Source: Saccharospirillum sp. (lineage in GTDB: Bacteria; Pseudomonadota; Gammaproteobacteria; Pseudomonadales; Natronospirillaceae). Taken from it: a stretch of DNA of 64,000 bases. The notes under the pieces are model-generated. The model saw only the letters and a program-made list of their open reading frames with translations, did not search any database and was not told the DNA's origin. The translations under genes and the position numbers were made by a program. Below, piece by piece: positions 19,416-28,265 of this stretch (its first letter is position 1; every line of letters starts with the position of its first letter). Where the stretch lies: positions 310,001-374,000 of the forward strand of contig JAIUML010000001.1 in assembly GCA_022565595.1 (NCBI GenBank), read 5' to 3'.

Positions 19416-20849
19416 TTGCGCAATTGTCTACTACTGTCACTAAGCTTGTTGATAGCGGCCTCCAGTCAGGCTGGCAATCTGCAATATGTGGCGTCCGGCT
19501 CGACGCTGGTGACTGGCCCGATCAGTCATCCGGTGCTGGGACAAGGCAGTCAGCACAACCCGGCGGCTCTGGTCAATAACACCCATAGAGCCAGAATCAG
19601 CCTGATCGATGTCAACCTTGGCATAGCCGTTCAAGGCCTGGGCGAGTTCAATACCGCTTTTGAAGAACTCAGTGATCAACTGAACGAGATCGACCGAGTT
19701 TTCACCGCCTTTGGTGATGATAACGCGACCGTAGGGGAAGTACTCTCGGAAGTGAATGCTATGGAAGCCGCATTTGACACCAATGTCGAGAGACTGGCTG
19801 ACAACCTCTACATTAAACCCCATTTGTTGATCAGCGCCCCCTTTACACCCCTGGATATCAACCTTGGCGACCAGGGCACACTCAGTGTCTCTGCCTCATC
19901 CCTGACTCAGGCAAGGGGCGGCTTGTTGCACGGCCCTATCGAATTCGAGATCAACGCCCAGACGGTTAACGATGCCAACGATGACGATATCGACCTGGAT
20001 CCCATCGACTACCTGCGTACCACCTCCTCGGTCTACTTGAAACAGGCCCAGGTGTGGAACGCCAGCCTTGGTTATGCGCGGCCCTTGCCAGAAATGGCCC
20101 TGCTGGAGCGCAATGGCTTTGATGCGACCTTTGGTGCCCGAGCTACTCTGATCGGCTATCGTTTGCAAAAAAACCTCTATCCGCTGAAAAGCCTGGCCAG
20201 AGCAGCGACTGAAGACGATTCAGAGCTGTTCGACCAGATTGCCGCAGACATCCAGGACGGTTTTTCAGACTATCAGTTTACCGCCGCAGTAGACCTGGGC
20301 TTCAGCCTGACCCGAGGCAACAGCCAGTATGGCCTGACCCTCTACAACCTGAACAGCCCAAGTCTTCGCTACAACAGCCTGGGCGGAGATTGTGCTGCAC
20401 TGGCAACGGAATCCGAGCAAACCAATTGCTTCCACGCCGAATACTTTGCCTCTGCCGGTGACATTGCTTTAAAAGAAGAGCATGTCATGTCACCGCACCT
20501 CACTCTGGACGCCAACCGCAGTTGGCTGAATCAACGCTTGATACTCGCCGGTTCTGCCGACCTGTGGCGCAAGACGGACCTCTTTGGTGAAACCCGTCAG
20601 GATTTAAAGGTCTCCTTTATTGCTCAACCCACCGCCTGGTATTGGCCCGGCATGAGGTTGGGCGCTGGCAAGGATCTGCAGGACATCGACGCCACCGCCC
20701 TTGGCGCCGGCCTGACGTTCTTCCGTTTCTTCCACCTGGACGCAGCCATGAATGCCGTCTGGGGAGACTTGAACAGTTCCGATGCAACCCGAGCGGGCAA
20801 CGCACTGCGTAGCGCGCAGGTGGCCGCATCCTTTGATATTCGATTCTGA
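19416..20849 (+). CDS. TraF-like outer-membrane protein (conjugal-transfer TraF family, chromosomal)
   Basis: This is a beta-barrel-like protein resembling the family named after plasmid TraF but widespread on chromosomes, where its role is unknown. The start is probably TTG at 19416, 7 nt after GAGGG (19404-19408). It gives a clean signal peptide (MRNCLLLSLSLLIAASSQAG). A GTG 75 nt upstream also fits the frame but adds a non-signal extension. The mature part has GSQHNPAALVNN, a short acidic helical insert (about 80-130), then strand-rich sequence ending in DIRF with terminal Phe. It lies 47 nt before a lipoprotein gene. No terminator lies between them. Confidence 0.6.
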   Translation: MRNCLLLSLSLLIAASSQAGNLQYVASGSTLVTGPISHPVLGQGSQHNPAALVNNTHRARISLIDVNLGIAVQGLGEFNTAFEELSDQLNEIDRVFTAFGDDNATVGEVLSEVNAMEAAFDTNVERLADNLYIKPHLLISAPFTPLDINLGDQGTLSVSASSLTQARGGLLHGPIEFEINAQTVNDANDDDIDLDPIDYLRTTSSVYLKQAQVWNASLGYARPLPEMALLERNGFDATFGARATLIGYRLQKNLYPLKSLARAATEDDSELFDQIAADIQDGFSDYQFTAAVDLGFSLTRGNSQYGLTLYNLNSPSLRYNSLGGDCAALATESEQTNCFHAEYFASAGDIALKEEHVMSPHLTLDANRSWLNQRLILAGSADLWRKTDLFGETRQDLKVSFIAQPTAWYWPGMRLGAGKDLQDIDATALGAGLTFFRFFHLDAAMNAVWGDLNSSDATRAGNALRSAQVAASFDIRF

Positions 20850-20896
20850 CACCGGGCGCTGAACGCCTGACGTTATCGCACCCGATTGGAGGCACC

Positions 20897-22519
20897 ATGA
20901 CCATAAGACTTTTAACTCTGACCGCCGCCGCAACCACAGTATTGTTGGCTGGCTGCGACATGGCCGCTCAGGATGGCAGCGGCACAGACCAACGCCAGAG
21001 CATGAACGGCCTTGTGGTCGATGGCCGTGTCGCCAATGGCATCGTCTGGGTCGACCGCAATAACAACAACCGCATCGACGATTTCGAGCCCCGAGCGCGC
21101 ACCGACAGCCAGGGCTACTACAGCTACAACCCGGAAACCGATACCGATTACTGCGCTTTCCCTGAGCAGGCATTTGAATACCGTTACTGCCTTCGCTATG
21201 GCAGTTCACTGGACCAGGCCGTTGTGCGCGTGCGCGGCGGCATTGATCTGGCTACGGGCGAGCGCCTGAAAGGCGTTATGGCCATGCAAACCAGCCTGGC
21301 AGATGCCAGTGAACAGCGTGATGACCCCAGAGTGCTCTCGCCCATTTCCAGCCTGATCGAAAGCGCCGGCAACGAGGTCAACCGCAATAATGTGCTGACG
21401 GCCCTGGGCATCAGTGAAGAGGACCTGCGCCTGGACTTCTCCGACCTGAGTGGCGACGGCGCCGAGCTCTATCGCAAACAACGCATGCTCGCTAATGCCG
21501 TTGCAGTACAAAGCCTGTTGGAAGTACTCAGCGATGTCGCTGACGACAGCGCCGGCAGCAGCCGCGAGCAGAAGCAACTGACCGTCCTGGCCACCCTGGC
21601 CGACAACCTGGCTGCCAACCCCGACAAGCGCCCAACTCGACTGGACGAGAGCGACATAAAAACCTTGATCAGCCAGTTGAAAACCGGAGAGGACGAGCGC
21701 TCGAATGCAGCCGCCACTCACCTGGCGAGCATGACCGAGCGCCTGAACCGGTCCGCCCCAAACGACAACGGCCAGACCGATAATAATGAAGCAGCACAGG
21801 ATGTCATGAAGGCCATCAAGACCAATGAAATCCTGTTCCAGTTGGTCAAGAAAGACATCAAGGACCAGGATGCCAATGCCCGCACTGCACTTGGTGACAG
21901 CGGCTTCCTCGATGCCCTGGACAATGCCATTGGTAATCTTGGCAGTGACGACAACCTGGACATTCAAAGCGTCGTCAATGACATCAGCAAGAATGGCGCT
22001 ACAGATGCTGCGACTCTGGTCGAAAATGCCAAACTGGTGACTACCACCTGGGGTGGTCAATGGTTTGTATTGCAGATCGGCGAGGCCGATGCCGATAAAG
22101 CCAACGCCGCAGAAAGCTATGTGGCCGTGCGCCTTGATGGCAATGCCAACAGCGACAGTGGGCGTATGGGTATCTGTGCCAATCTGATACGGGATGAAGA
22201 CAAGAAGAACTACCCCAATGAGTTTTTCACCGGCAGTTGGATCAAACTTGGCGGTGGCACCCTGGCGCTGGACATAGACTACGAGGGTGTAGAAGTAGAT
22301 GGCAAAATGAAAGCGCTCGCCAAAACCGAGAACGGCAGACCCATGTTCCGTTTCAGCACTGATATTGAAGAGTTCAGTGACCGCACTGAGGAGGCTGTGT
22401 ATAACGCAACGGCTGTTGATTACTTGAAAGGCAGCAATCATGCTCGCCCTCAAAGCGTCAGCGACTGCGTTGGATTAAGTGAAGACGCTGATTTTATATC
22501 CGCACTTTCTGCCTCCTGA
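20897..22519 (+). CDS. Surface or periplasmic lipoprotein with a Cna-B/SdrD-like N-terminal module
   Basis: The 540-residue protein has a lipoprotein signal peptide ending in LLAGC (Cys20). It is followed by DGRVANGIVWVDRNNNNRID, resembling SdrD-B/Cna-B type modules with an Asp/Asn-rich calcium-like loop. Then comes LSPISSLIESAG and a helical middle. The C-terminal third (from about 375) is strand-rich with several cysteines. It has no recognised enzyme motif. It lies between two TraF-like genes and ends at a strong terminator, so it is probably co-transcribed with the upstream gene. RBS GGAGG precedes the ATG. Confidence 0.6.
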   Translation: MTIRLLTLTAAATTVLLAGCDMAAQDGSGTDQRQSMNGLVVDGRVANGIVWVDRNNNNRIDDFEPRARTDSQGYYSYNPETDTDYCAFPEQAFEYRYCLRYGSSLDQAVVRVRGGIDLATGERLKGVMAMQTSLADASEQRDDPRVLSPISSLIESAGNEVNRNNVLTALGISEEDLRLDFSDLSGDGAELYRKQRMLANAVAVQSLLEVLSDVADDSAGSSREQKQLTVLATLADNLAANPDKRPTRLDESDIKTLISQLKTGEDERSNAAATHLASMTERLNRSAPNDNGQTDNNEAAQDVMKAIKTNEILFQLVKKDIKDQDANARTALGDSGFLDALDNAIGNLGSDDNLDIQSVVNDISKNGATDAATLVENAKLVTTTWGGQWFVLQIGEADADKANAAESYVAVRLDGNANSDSGRMGICANLIRDEDKKNYPNEFFTGSWIKLGGGTLALDIDYEGVEVDGKMKALAKTENGRPMFRFSTDIEEFSDRTEEAVYNATAVDYLKGSNHARPQSVSDCVGLSEDADFISALSAS

Positions 22520-22537
22520 GCGTCAGTTATGGTCATG

Positions 22538-22574
22538 GAAAGTCACCCGGTATAGTCCGGGTCACTTTCTTTTT
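22538..22574 (+). terminator. Rho-independent terminator after the lipoprotein gene
   Basis: The stem pairs GAAAGT with ACTTTC and ACCCGG with CCGGGT across one mismatch, with a 6-nt loop, followed by five T. It separates the lipoprotein gene from the second TraF-like gene. Confidence 0.88.
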
Positions 22575-22681
22575 GATATCGACTGGTTTTTCTCCAGGCT
22601 TTTTATTCCCTACAGAGTCGCCTTCAACTATCTTAGATAACAGGTCAATTCGACGTTAACTCAGGTTTCAGGAACCTTATT

Positions 22682-24418
22682 ATGAATCGATCACTGCTTG
22701 TCCTCGCCATTGCCGCAACCTTCGGCACGGCTTCCGCGAACTCCTTTACTGGTTTTGATGCTCAATCTTCCGCACTTGGCAATACCGGCGTAGCGTCTGC
22801 CTCTGCAGCCAACGCCAGCCAGTTCAATCCGGCCTTGCTGGCTTCCTATCAGGGTGAAGTGCGCTTCGCCATGACTCTACCCTCGATCAAAATTTACCTG
22901 GACGACTCCAGTGGCTTGATCAGCAGCGCCGTGCGCTTTACCGAAGAAGGCGGTACCCTGGATCAATTCGAGGCGGTGGACGCTGATGCCTTCAGCGATG
23001 CGGTGTTCGGCAACGCCGGTGCCGGTATTCGCTCGATGGAAGAGGTTCTGGATGATATCGCCAATGATCTGGCGGACTTGCAAGCCGCCATTGATGCGGT
23101 CGAAAACGATGTCGAGAACAATAACTCCGTCGATGAAAGCAACTACACCGCTCTGGTTAACGCCTCCGGTCAATTGACCAACAACACCACTGAGCTGGAT
23201 GGTAAAACCCAGATAGCCTCAGAAGAATCGACCAAGCTACGCGACGTGGTTAGCGACACCCGCTCTGAGTTCCTGGGGCTGAACAACCGCCAGATCAACC
23301 TGGGCGCCGGGATGAACATTCTTAACGTGGCGCTGCCAAGAGACGGACTGGCCATGGGCATCAGCCTGTCCAACACCACCACGGTGGGTGCTTCTGCCTT
23401 GATCGTCGAGAGTGACTTTGACGAGGTCGGTTTCTTCCTCAATGACCTGACTGGCCTCAGCAATCAGTCCAACGAACTCAGCGGTGCCATGTTGAATCTG
23501 GCGCAAACCAACCAGCAAATCACCAATCACATTGGTGCATTGCCGCAAGAAGACGACTACGACAGCGCCAGCGAATTCGAGAACGACCTTGAGGCATGGT
23601 CAAACCAGCTGTCAGCCTTGAACACCCAACTGAACAACGACAAGGCGGTTGTAGATAACGAGCAACAAGCACTGGTCGATTACAACGGTACCTATTACAG
23701 CAACGGTGAAGTAACGGCGCCGGAACTGGAAGATTTCGAATCCGAGATCGAAGTAGTGGGTGCAAACATTACCGAGTTTGGCATCACCTTTGCGCGCCAG
23801 TTTAATTATATGGGTCACGACTTTGCCGCCGGCATTACGCCCAAACTGATGAACATCACAATCTTTGAAAGACGCTTTGGAATTGATGATTCCGATGCGG
23901 CTGACGACTTCGCCACCTTGATCGACCAGAACACCACGAGTTATTTCTCTGCCAACATCGATGTCGGTGTCGCCCGATACTGGGACGATGTCTGGTATGG
24001 TGATGTACGTGCCGGAATGGCGATCAAGGATTTGATCCCGCAGAACTTCGAATCCCAGAGCGGCGTCACTTTGAGGGTCAGGCCCAAGGTGCGCGTCGGC
24101 GCAGCCCACCTGACTCGCTGGACGACAGTCTCTACGGACCTCGACATTACCGAGAACCAGCCAATGCGGTATGGCACACCCACCCGCTACTTCGGTCTGG
24201 GGGTCGAGTACAACCAGTTTGATTGGTTCAAGCTGCGTGCTGGCTATCGTAACAACTTGAGTGTGGCCGACAGCAGTGTCGTCAGCGCTGGTTTTGGTAT
24301 TACCCCCTGGGGCGTCGGGTTGGAGTTTGGTACCTGGTTCAAGCCGCGCTCGCTGGATAACTGGGATGAACTGGTTCAGGATGCTGGGGTTACGGCTCAG
24401 TTTTCTATGCAGTTTTGA
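22682..24418 (+). CDS. TraF-like outer-membrane protein with coiled-coil insert
   Basis: The 578-residue protein has a signal peptide (about 1-19), then FDAQSSALGNTGVASA and QFNPALL, typical of the TraF/FadL-like barrel N-terminus. Two helical, Asn/Glu/Gln-rich inserts (about 100-190 and 255-345) look like coiled coils. The C-terminal part is barrel-like (FGLGVEYNQFDWFKLRAGYR) and ends in QF. It resembles the gene at 19416 in layout. Its own promoter must lie in the 107 nt after the terminator. Function unknown. Confidence 0.65.
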   Translation: MNRSLLVLAIAATFGTASANSFTGFDAQSSALGNTGVASASAANASQFNPALLASYQGEVRFAMTLPSIKIYLDDSSGLISSAVRFTEEGGTLDQFEAVDADAFSDAVFGNAGAGIRSMEEVLDDIANDLADLQAAIDAVENDVENNNSVDESNYTALVNASGQLTNNTTELDGKTQIASEESTKLRDVVSDTRSEFLGLNNRQINLGAGMNILNVALPRDGLAMGISLSNTTTVGASALIVESDFDEVGFFLNDLTGLSNQSNELSGAMLNLAQTNQQITNHIGALPQEDDYDSASEFENDLEAWSNQLSALNTQLNNDKAVVDNEQQALVDYNGTYYSNGEVTAPELEDFESEIEVVGANITEFGITFARQFNYMGHDFAAGITPKLMNITIFERRFGIDDSDAADDFATLIDQNTTSYFSANIDVGVARYWDDVWYGDVRAGMAIKDLIPQNFESQSGVTLRVRPKVRVGAAHLTRWTTVSTDLDITENQPMRYGTPTRYFGLGVEYNQFDWFKLRAGYRNNLSVADSSVVSAGFGITPWGVGLEFGTWFKPRSLDNWDELVQDAGVTAQFSMQF

Positions 24419-24439
24419 TTGAGGCTTTCGGCTTCATCT

Positions 24440-24502
24440 CCCCTCACCCCAACCCTCTCCCTGGGGTTTATACCCGCAAGGGTGAGAGGGTTGGGTGAGG
24501 GG
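24440..24502. repeat. Long inverted repeat, intergenic (CCCTCACCC type)
   Basis: CCCCTCACCCCAACCCTCTC at the left is nearly complementary to AGAGGGTTGGGTGAGGGG at the right, with about 20 nt between. This sequence type is a common dispersed intergenic hairpin in many bacterial genomes. It may end transcription of the TraF-like gene. Confidence 0.75.
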
Positions 24503-24537
24503 TGGGTGGTGAGGGGGAAAACCCCAACCACCCACCA
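24502..24537. repeat. Second inverted repeat before cca
   Basis: GGTGGGTGGT pairs with ACCACCCACC and GGGG with CCCC around a short A-rich loop. It abuts the preceding repeat and may be part of the same element. It leaves about 50 nt for the cca promoter. Confidence 0.6.
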
Positions 24538-24589
24538 AACCACCCCACCTGTGTTAAACTAACCCCACACTCTACACCACAGTACCCTT

Positions 24590-25825
24590 ATGCAAACCTA
24601 CCTCGTCGGTGGTGCCGTTCGCGACGCCTTGCTGGGCCTTCCGGTCAAGGATCGGGACTGGGTTGTGGTCGGCGCAACACCCGAGCAGATGCTCGACCAT
24701 GGCTACACTCAGGTCGGTGCCGACTTCCCGGTTTTTTTGCACCCCAACACCAAAGAAGAGTACGCCCTGGCTCGAACCGAGCGCAAAGCCGGCCATGGTT
24801 ACACCGGTTTTGAGGTGCATTTTGCACCTGTCGTTACTCTGGAAGACGATCTGCTGCGCCGTGACCTGACCATCAACGCCATGGCGCAGGCAGAAGATGG
24901 CACTCTGATCGACCCATACCAGGGCCAGGAAGACCTGGAAAAACGCCTGCTCCGCCACGTCTCTGATGCCTTTCAGGAAGACCCTTTGCGAGTATTACGC
25001 GTGGCGCGTTTTGCCGCACGTTTCGATGCACTGGGCTTTGATGTGGCCGAGGAAACCCTGGCCTTGATGCGCGCCATGGTGGCCAATGGCGAGTTGAACT
25101 ATCTTGTGCCGGAGCGCATCTGGCAGGAAATGTCGCGTGCCCTGCTTGAGCCCAGCCCGGACATCTTCTTTTGCGTGCTGCGCCGCTGTGGCGCGCTCAA
25201 AGTGATTATGCCAGAGCTGGATGCGCTTTTCGGCGTTCCCCAACCCATGCGCTGGCACCCGGAAATCGATACCGGCATTCATACACTAAAAGCCTTGCAA
25301 CAGGCGGCAGCCTTGAGTGATCGACTTGAGGTACGCTTTGCCACCCTCTGTCACGATTTCGGCAAGGGCATGACCAACCCGGAATACTGGCCTTCACACC
25401 GTGGACACGAAGGGCTTGGCGCCGACGCCATCGCGAAACTGGCCAATGAACGACGTTGGCCCAAACACCTTGCCAGACTGGCCGAGCAGACCGCTCGTTA
25501 CCACACTCACTGCCACAAAATTTCCGAGCTGCGCGCTGACACCCTGGTGCGCACCCTTGAAAAATTGAACGCCTTTCGCCAACCGCAAAACTTCGAAGAC
25601 TTTCTGATTGCCTGCGAATCCGATGCACGAGGCAGATCTGGCCTTGAGCAACAGCCGTATCCTCAAGCAGACAAATTCAGAGCCTGCCTGCGTGCCTGTC
25701 AGTCCGTTGACCCTCAATCATTAATCGCAGAGGGTTATCAGGGAGCTGAGCTTGGGGAAGCACTGCATCAGGCACGCATCAGAGCCGTGAAAACGGAGAA
25801 AAAATCATGGTCGACATCCGACTGA
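24590..25825 (+). CDS. cca: CCA tRNA nucleotidyltransferase (multifunctional, HD domain)
   Basis: This enzyme adds and repairs the 3' CCA end of tRNAs; the HD domain adds phosphohydrolase activities. The 411-residue protein has the nucleotidyltransferase core YLVGGAVRD (4-12) with VKDRDWVVVG, DLLRRDLTINAMA, EDPLRVLRVARFAARF, and the HD motif CHDFGKG near residue 254. Length matches gammaproteobacterial Cca. It ends 19 nt inside the next gene. Confidence 0.96.
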   Translation: MQTYLVGGAVRDALLGLPVKDRDWVVVGATPEQMLDHGYTQVGADFPVFLHPNTKEEYALARTERKAGHGYTGFEVHFAPVVTLEDDLLRRDLTINAMAQAEDGTLIDPYQGQEDLEKRLLRHVSDAFQEDPLRVLRVARFAARFDALGFDVAEETLALMRAMVANGELNYLVPERIWQEMSRALLEPSPDIFFCVLRRCGALKVIMPELDALFGVPQPMRWHPEIDTGIHTLKALQQAAALSDRLEVRFATLCHDFGKGMTNPEYWPSHRGHEGLGADAIAKLANERRWPKHLARLAEQTARYHTHCHKISELRADTLVRTLEKLNAFRQPQNFEDFLIACESDARGRSGLEQQPYPQADKFRACLRACQSVDPQSLIAEGYQGAELGEALHQARIRAVKTEKKSWSTSD

Positions 25826-26568
25826 CCCTTGGCGAGGGTCACAACCAGCCAGTCGTTCTTATCACCGGGGCAGCACGCCGCGTTGGTGCAGAAACTGCTC
25901 GCGCCTTTCATCTGGCGGGCTTCAGAGTCATAGTGCATTACCGCAGCAGTGCGAACGATGCTGAGGCTCTGGTACACAGCTTGAACGAGCAACGCTCGGA
26001 TTCCGCTCGAGCTTTGGCCTCCAGGCTAGAAGACGAAGTCAGCATTACCGAATTCGCACATGAGGCGATAGAACTTTATGGCCAGGTTGATGTATTGATC
26101 AATAACGCCTCCAGTTTTTACCCCACGCCTTTTGGCGAGATAGACCAGGCCGTCTTCCATGAACTGATGCACAGCAACCTGCAACTGCCACTGCTGCTCA
26201 CTCAGGCCCTAGCGCCTGAACTGAAACGACAGCAGGGAGCCATCATCAATCTGGTGGATATTCATGCGGTTCGACCTCTGGCCAACCACCCTGTCTACGG
26301 CGCAGCCAAAGCGGGTCTGCTGAGTCTGACACGCAGCAGTGCGCTGGATCTGGCGCCCGATGTGCGCGTTAACGCCATTGCACCGGGTGCCATCCTTTTG
26401 CCCGAACATGAAGGCAAGGACTACGAAACCGAGCTGAGATCCAGGATTCCACTGGCCAAAATGGGTCGCCCTGCCGACATTGCCCAGGCCGCGCTATTTT
26501 TGGCGACAGCACCCTATATCACTGGCCAGTTACTGTCGGTTGACGGTGGCCGCACATTGAAGCAATAA
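25807..26568 (+). CDS. Pteridine reductase (short-chain dehydrogenase)
   Basis: This NADPH-dependent SDR is related to PTR1/FolM and probably reduces dihydropterins. The 253-residue protein has the pteridine-reductase form of the cofactor motif, TGAARRVG (20-27), with Arg in place of the usual Gly-Ile pattern. HYRSS comes after strand 2, then NNASSFYPTPFG, and the catalytic Tyr/Lys in YGAAKAG near 164-168. GGAG lies about 8 nt before the ATG. It overlaps cca by 19 nt, and its 3' end overlaps the convergent glycosyltransferase by 50 nt. Confidence 0.8.
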   Translation: MVDIRLTLGEGHNQPVVLITGAARRVGAETARAFHLAGFRVIVHYRSSANDAEALVHSLNEQRSDSARALASRLEDEVSITEFAHEAIELYGQVDVLINNASSFYPTPFGEIDQAVFHELMHSNLQLPLLLTQALAPELKRQQGAIINLVDIHAVRPLANHPVYGAAKAGLLSLTRSSALDLAPDVRVNAIAPGAILLPEHEGKDYETELRSRIPLAKMGRPADIAQAALFLATAPYITGQLLSVDGGRTLKQ

Positions 26569-27640
26569 ACCGCAGGCGCTCGTCATATTCCGAGCGCAGT
26601 TGTGCCCACTCCGGCAACCTATCGAGTGAAGGCCTTTGTGCCAACTCACCTCGAAGCAGAGCCACCAGTACGGCTTTAAGGTCATCGATGTCTGGTCGCT
26701 CAGACTGCTCTGAACCCGGGTAAAATGCAGCACCGGGAAGGCACTCGGGGTAGGCGACTCTATTGGGGACCACTACCGTGGCACCGGCCTGGGCCAGTTC
26801 CAGCATAGACAGCCCCTGAAAGTCGTGCAGTGCTGTGGAAACACCTATTCCGGCGCGGCTTAACCAATGATTGTAGTCCTCAGCACTGGCATGTCCCCAC
26901 TGCACCAGGCGATCGGCCAGGCAGTCCTTGAACTCATCAAACTCAATGCTCCTCCCACCACCCGAGCCCATCATGGCCAGACGAAAATCGATACCGTCGT
27001 CGCGCATCTCAGTGAGCGCGGTCAGAAAGCGTTTCGGTTGTTTATCCCATTCCCAGCGATGATTCCAGATGATCAGATCCTTCTCCTTCGGTACTTGTTT
27101 GAACGCTCGACAAGTATCACTCAAGGGCACTGGCAGCACATCAGACTGGCGCTCGATTTGGCTTATCGGGTCACCGGGAAGCTTTTCCGGCAGTCGCTTT
27201 AGCAACTTGCGGGCACCCTCGACAAAGGTACGGCGATTGAAGTTGGTATTGAAACTGATCCAGTCTGCCATCAGCGCATTCTGAATACTCTGAAACTGCC
27301 AGCCGATTTGATGATCTCGATTCTGTTTACCCGACAAGGGGTGAGCGAATTGATTCTCGTGAAAGTACACCCAGACAGGAACCGATTGCAGGGCTGGGCA
27401 CATGGCCTTGAGTGTCCCCAGGTCAGAGAGACTGGTAGCGACAATCAGATCGTAAGACCGTTTGAAATCCGCATCCGCCTCAAGCCCCCAGAGCAACCCT
27501 GATGCCTGAACCCGCCAACTGAAATGCCGAGCAGGTTGTGTTTTCAGTGTCCAGTTGTGCTCCGGGAAGGCCTTGATCAGGCCTTCGCACCAGTAACGGT
27601 GGCTGGCGGAGTGGTAGGCGCTGAGTAGCAGGATGTTCAT
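26519..27640 (-). CDS. QTMAN-like glycosyltransferase (tRNA-queuosine alpha-mannosyltransferase family)
   Basis: The protein of about 373 residues resembles animal GTDC1/QTMAN, which mannosylates queuosine in tRNA-Asp. Conserved points seen are the N-terminal ILLLSAYHSASHR, VYFHENQFAHPL near 95, a QNALMADWISFNTNF segment, WNHRWEWDKQP near 195, and the GT-B donor segment STALHDFQGLSMLELAQAGA near 273. I start at ATG 27640 because it aligns with the eukaryotic N-terminus; a GTG at 27658 would overlap ubiX. Since queG is also in this window, a role in queuosine glycosylation is plausible. Sugar and target are inferred, not shown. Confidence 0.75.
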   Translation of the reverse strand: MNILLLSAYHSASHRYWCEGLIKAFPEHNWTLKTQPARHFSWRVQASGLLWGLEADADFKRSYDLIVATSLSDLGTLKAMCPALQSVPVWVYFHENQFAHPLSGKQNRDHQIGWQFQSIQNALMADWISFNTNFNRRTFVEGARKLLKRLPEKLPGDPISQIERQSDVLPVPLSDTCRAFKQVPKEKDLIIWNHRWEWDKQPKRFLTALTEMRDDGIDFRLAMMGSGGGRSIEFDEFKDCLADRLVQWGHASAEDYNHWLSRAGIGVSTALHDFQGLSMLELAQAGATVVVPNRVAYPECLPGAAFYPGSEQSERPDIDDLKAVLVALLRGELAQRPSLDRLPEWAQLRSEYDERLRFIASMCGHRQPTVTGQ

Positions 27641-27650
27641 GGTTTGGGGG

Positions 27651-28265
27651 CTACTCACTCCCCCAGGCTTTTACCAGCCGCTGCTCAATCCCAGCACACT
27701 TCAACACCCTCGCCACAATGAAATCGACCATATCCTCAACCGTTTTCGGCTGATGATAAAACCCCGGACTGGCCGGCACTATATGAGCGCCTGCCTGTTT
27801 CAGGGTGAGCATGTTGCGCAAGTGAATCTCGCTGTAGGGGGATTCGCGTGGTACCAGAATCAGGCATCCACCTTCCTTCAATACCACATCGGCACCGCGC
27901 TCGATCAGGTTGTCGCATTGGCCAGTGGCAATGGAAGCCAAAGTGCCCGTAGAACAGGGGCAAACGATCATGGTGTCTGGAGCGCCGGAACCGCTGGCGA
28001 CCGGGCTCATCCAGTCTTCGCGACCGGCGAGTTTAAGCGTGCCTTTGTAACTGAGACGATCACGCAAATAATCGTGCAGTTTTTCGTGTGCGGCAGGCCA
28101 GGGAGACCCGGTTTCAACAGCAGCGACCATCAACGCAGCCTTTGACACCAGCAGGTGAACTTCGAACTCGGCCTCCAGCAAACACTGCAGCAAACGTTCG
28201 GCGTAAGGTGTGCCGGAAGCGCCGGTCACAGCCAGAGTGATGCGACGAGGGTGATCACCGCTCAT
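27651..28265 (-). CDS. ubiX: Flavin prenyltransferase UbiX
   Basis: UbiX makes prenylated FMN, the cofactor of UbiD-type decarboxylases, including in ubiquinone synthesis. The 204-residue protein has VTGASGTPYAERLL (12-25), CPCSTGTLASIATGQCDNL near 103, and PASPGFYHQPKTVEDMVDF near 160, all typical. It starts 4 nt inside tesB (ATGA-type overlap) and is followed by the glycosyltransferase gene 10 nt on, so the three may share a transcript. Confidence 0.95.
   Translation of the reverse strand: MSGDHPRRITLAVTGASGTPYAERLLQCLLEAEFEVHLLVSKAALMVAAVETGSPWPAAHEKLHDYLRDRLSYKGTLKLAGREDWMSPVASGSGAPDTMIVCPCSTGTLASIATGQCDNLIERGADVVLKEGGCLILVPRESPYSEIHLRNMLTLKQAGAHIVPASPGFYHQPKTVEDMVDFIVARVLKCAGIEQRLVKAWGSE

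Noticed and set aside
21206-22453. 415-codon open frame opposite the lipoprotein gene
   Set aside because: The lipoprotein frame has a lipobox, RBS and terminator; the antisense frame has none of these.
24440-24537. Possible CRISPR-like or mobile-element repeat before cca
   Set aside because: Only two adjacent inverted repeats, no regular direct-repeat spacing, no transposase or cas gene; a common intergenic hairpin type explains it.
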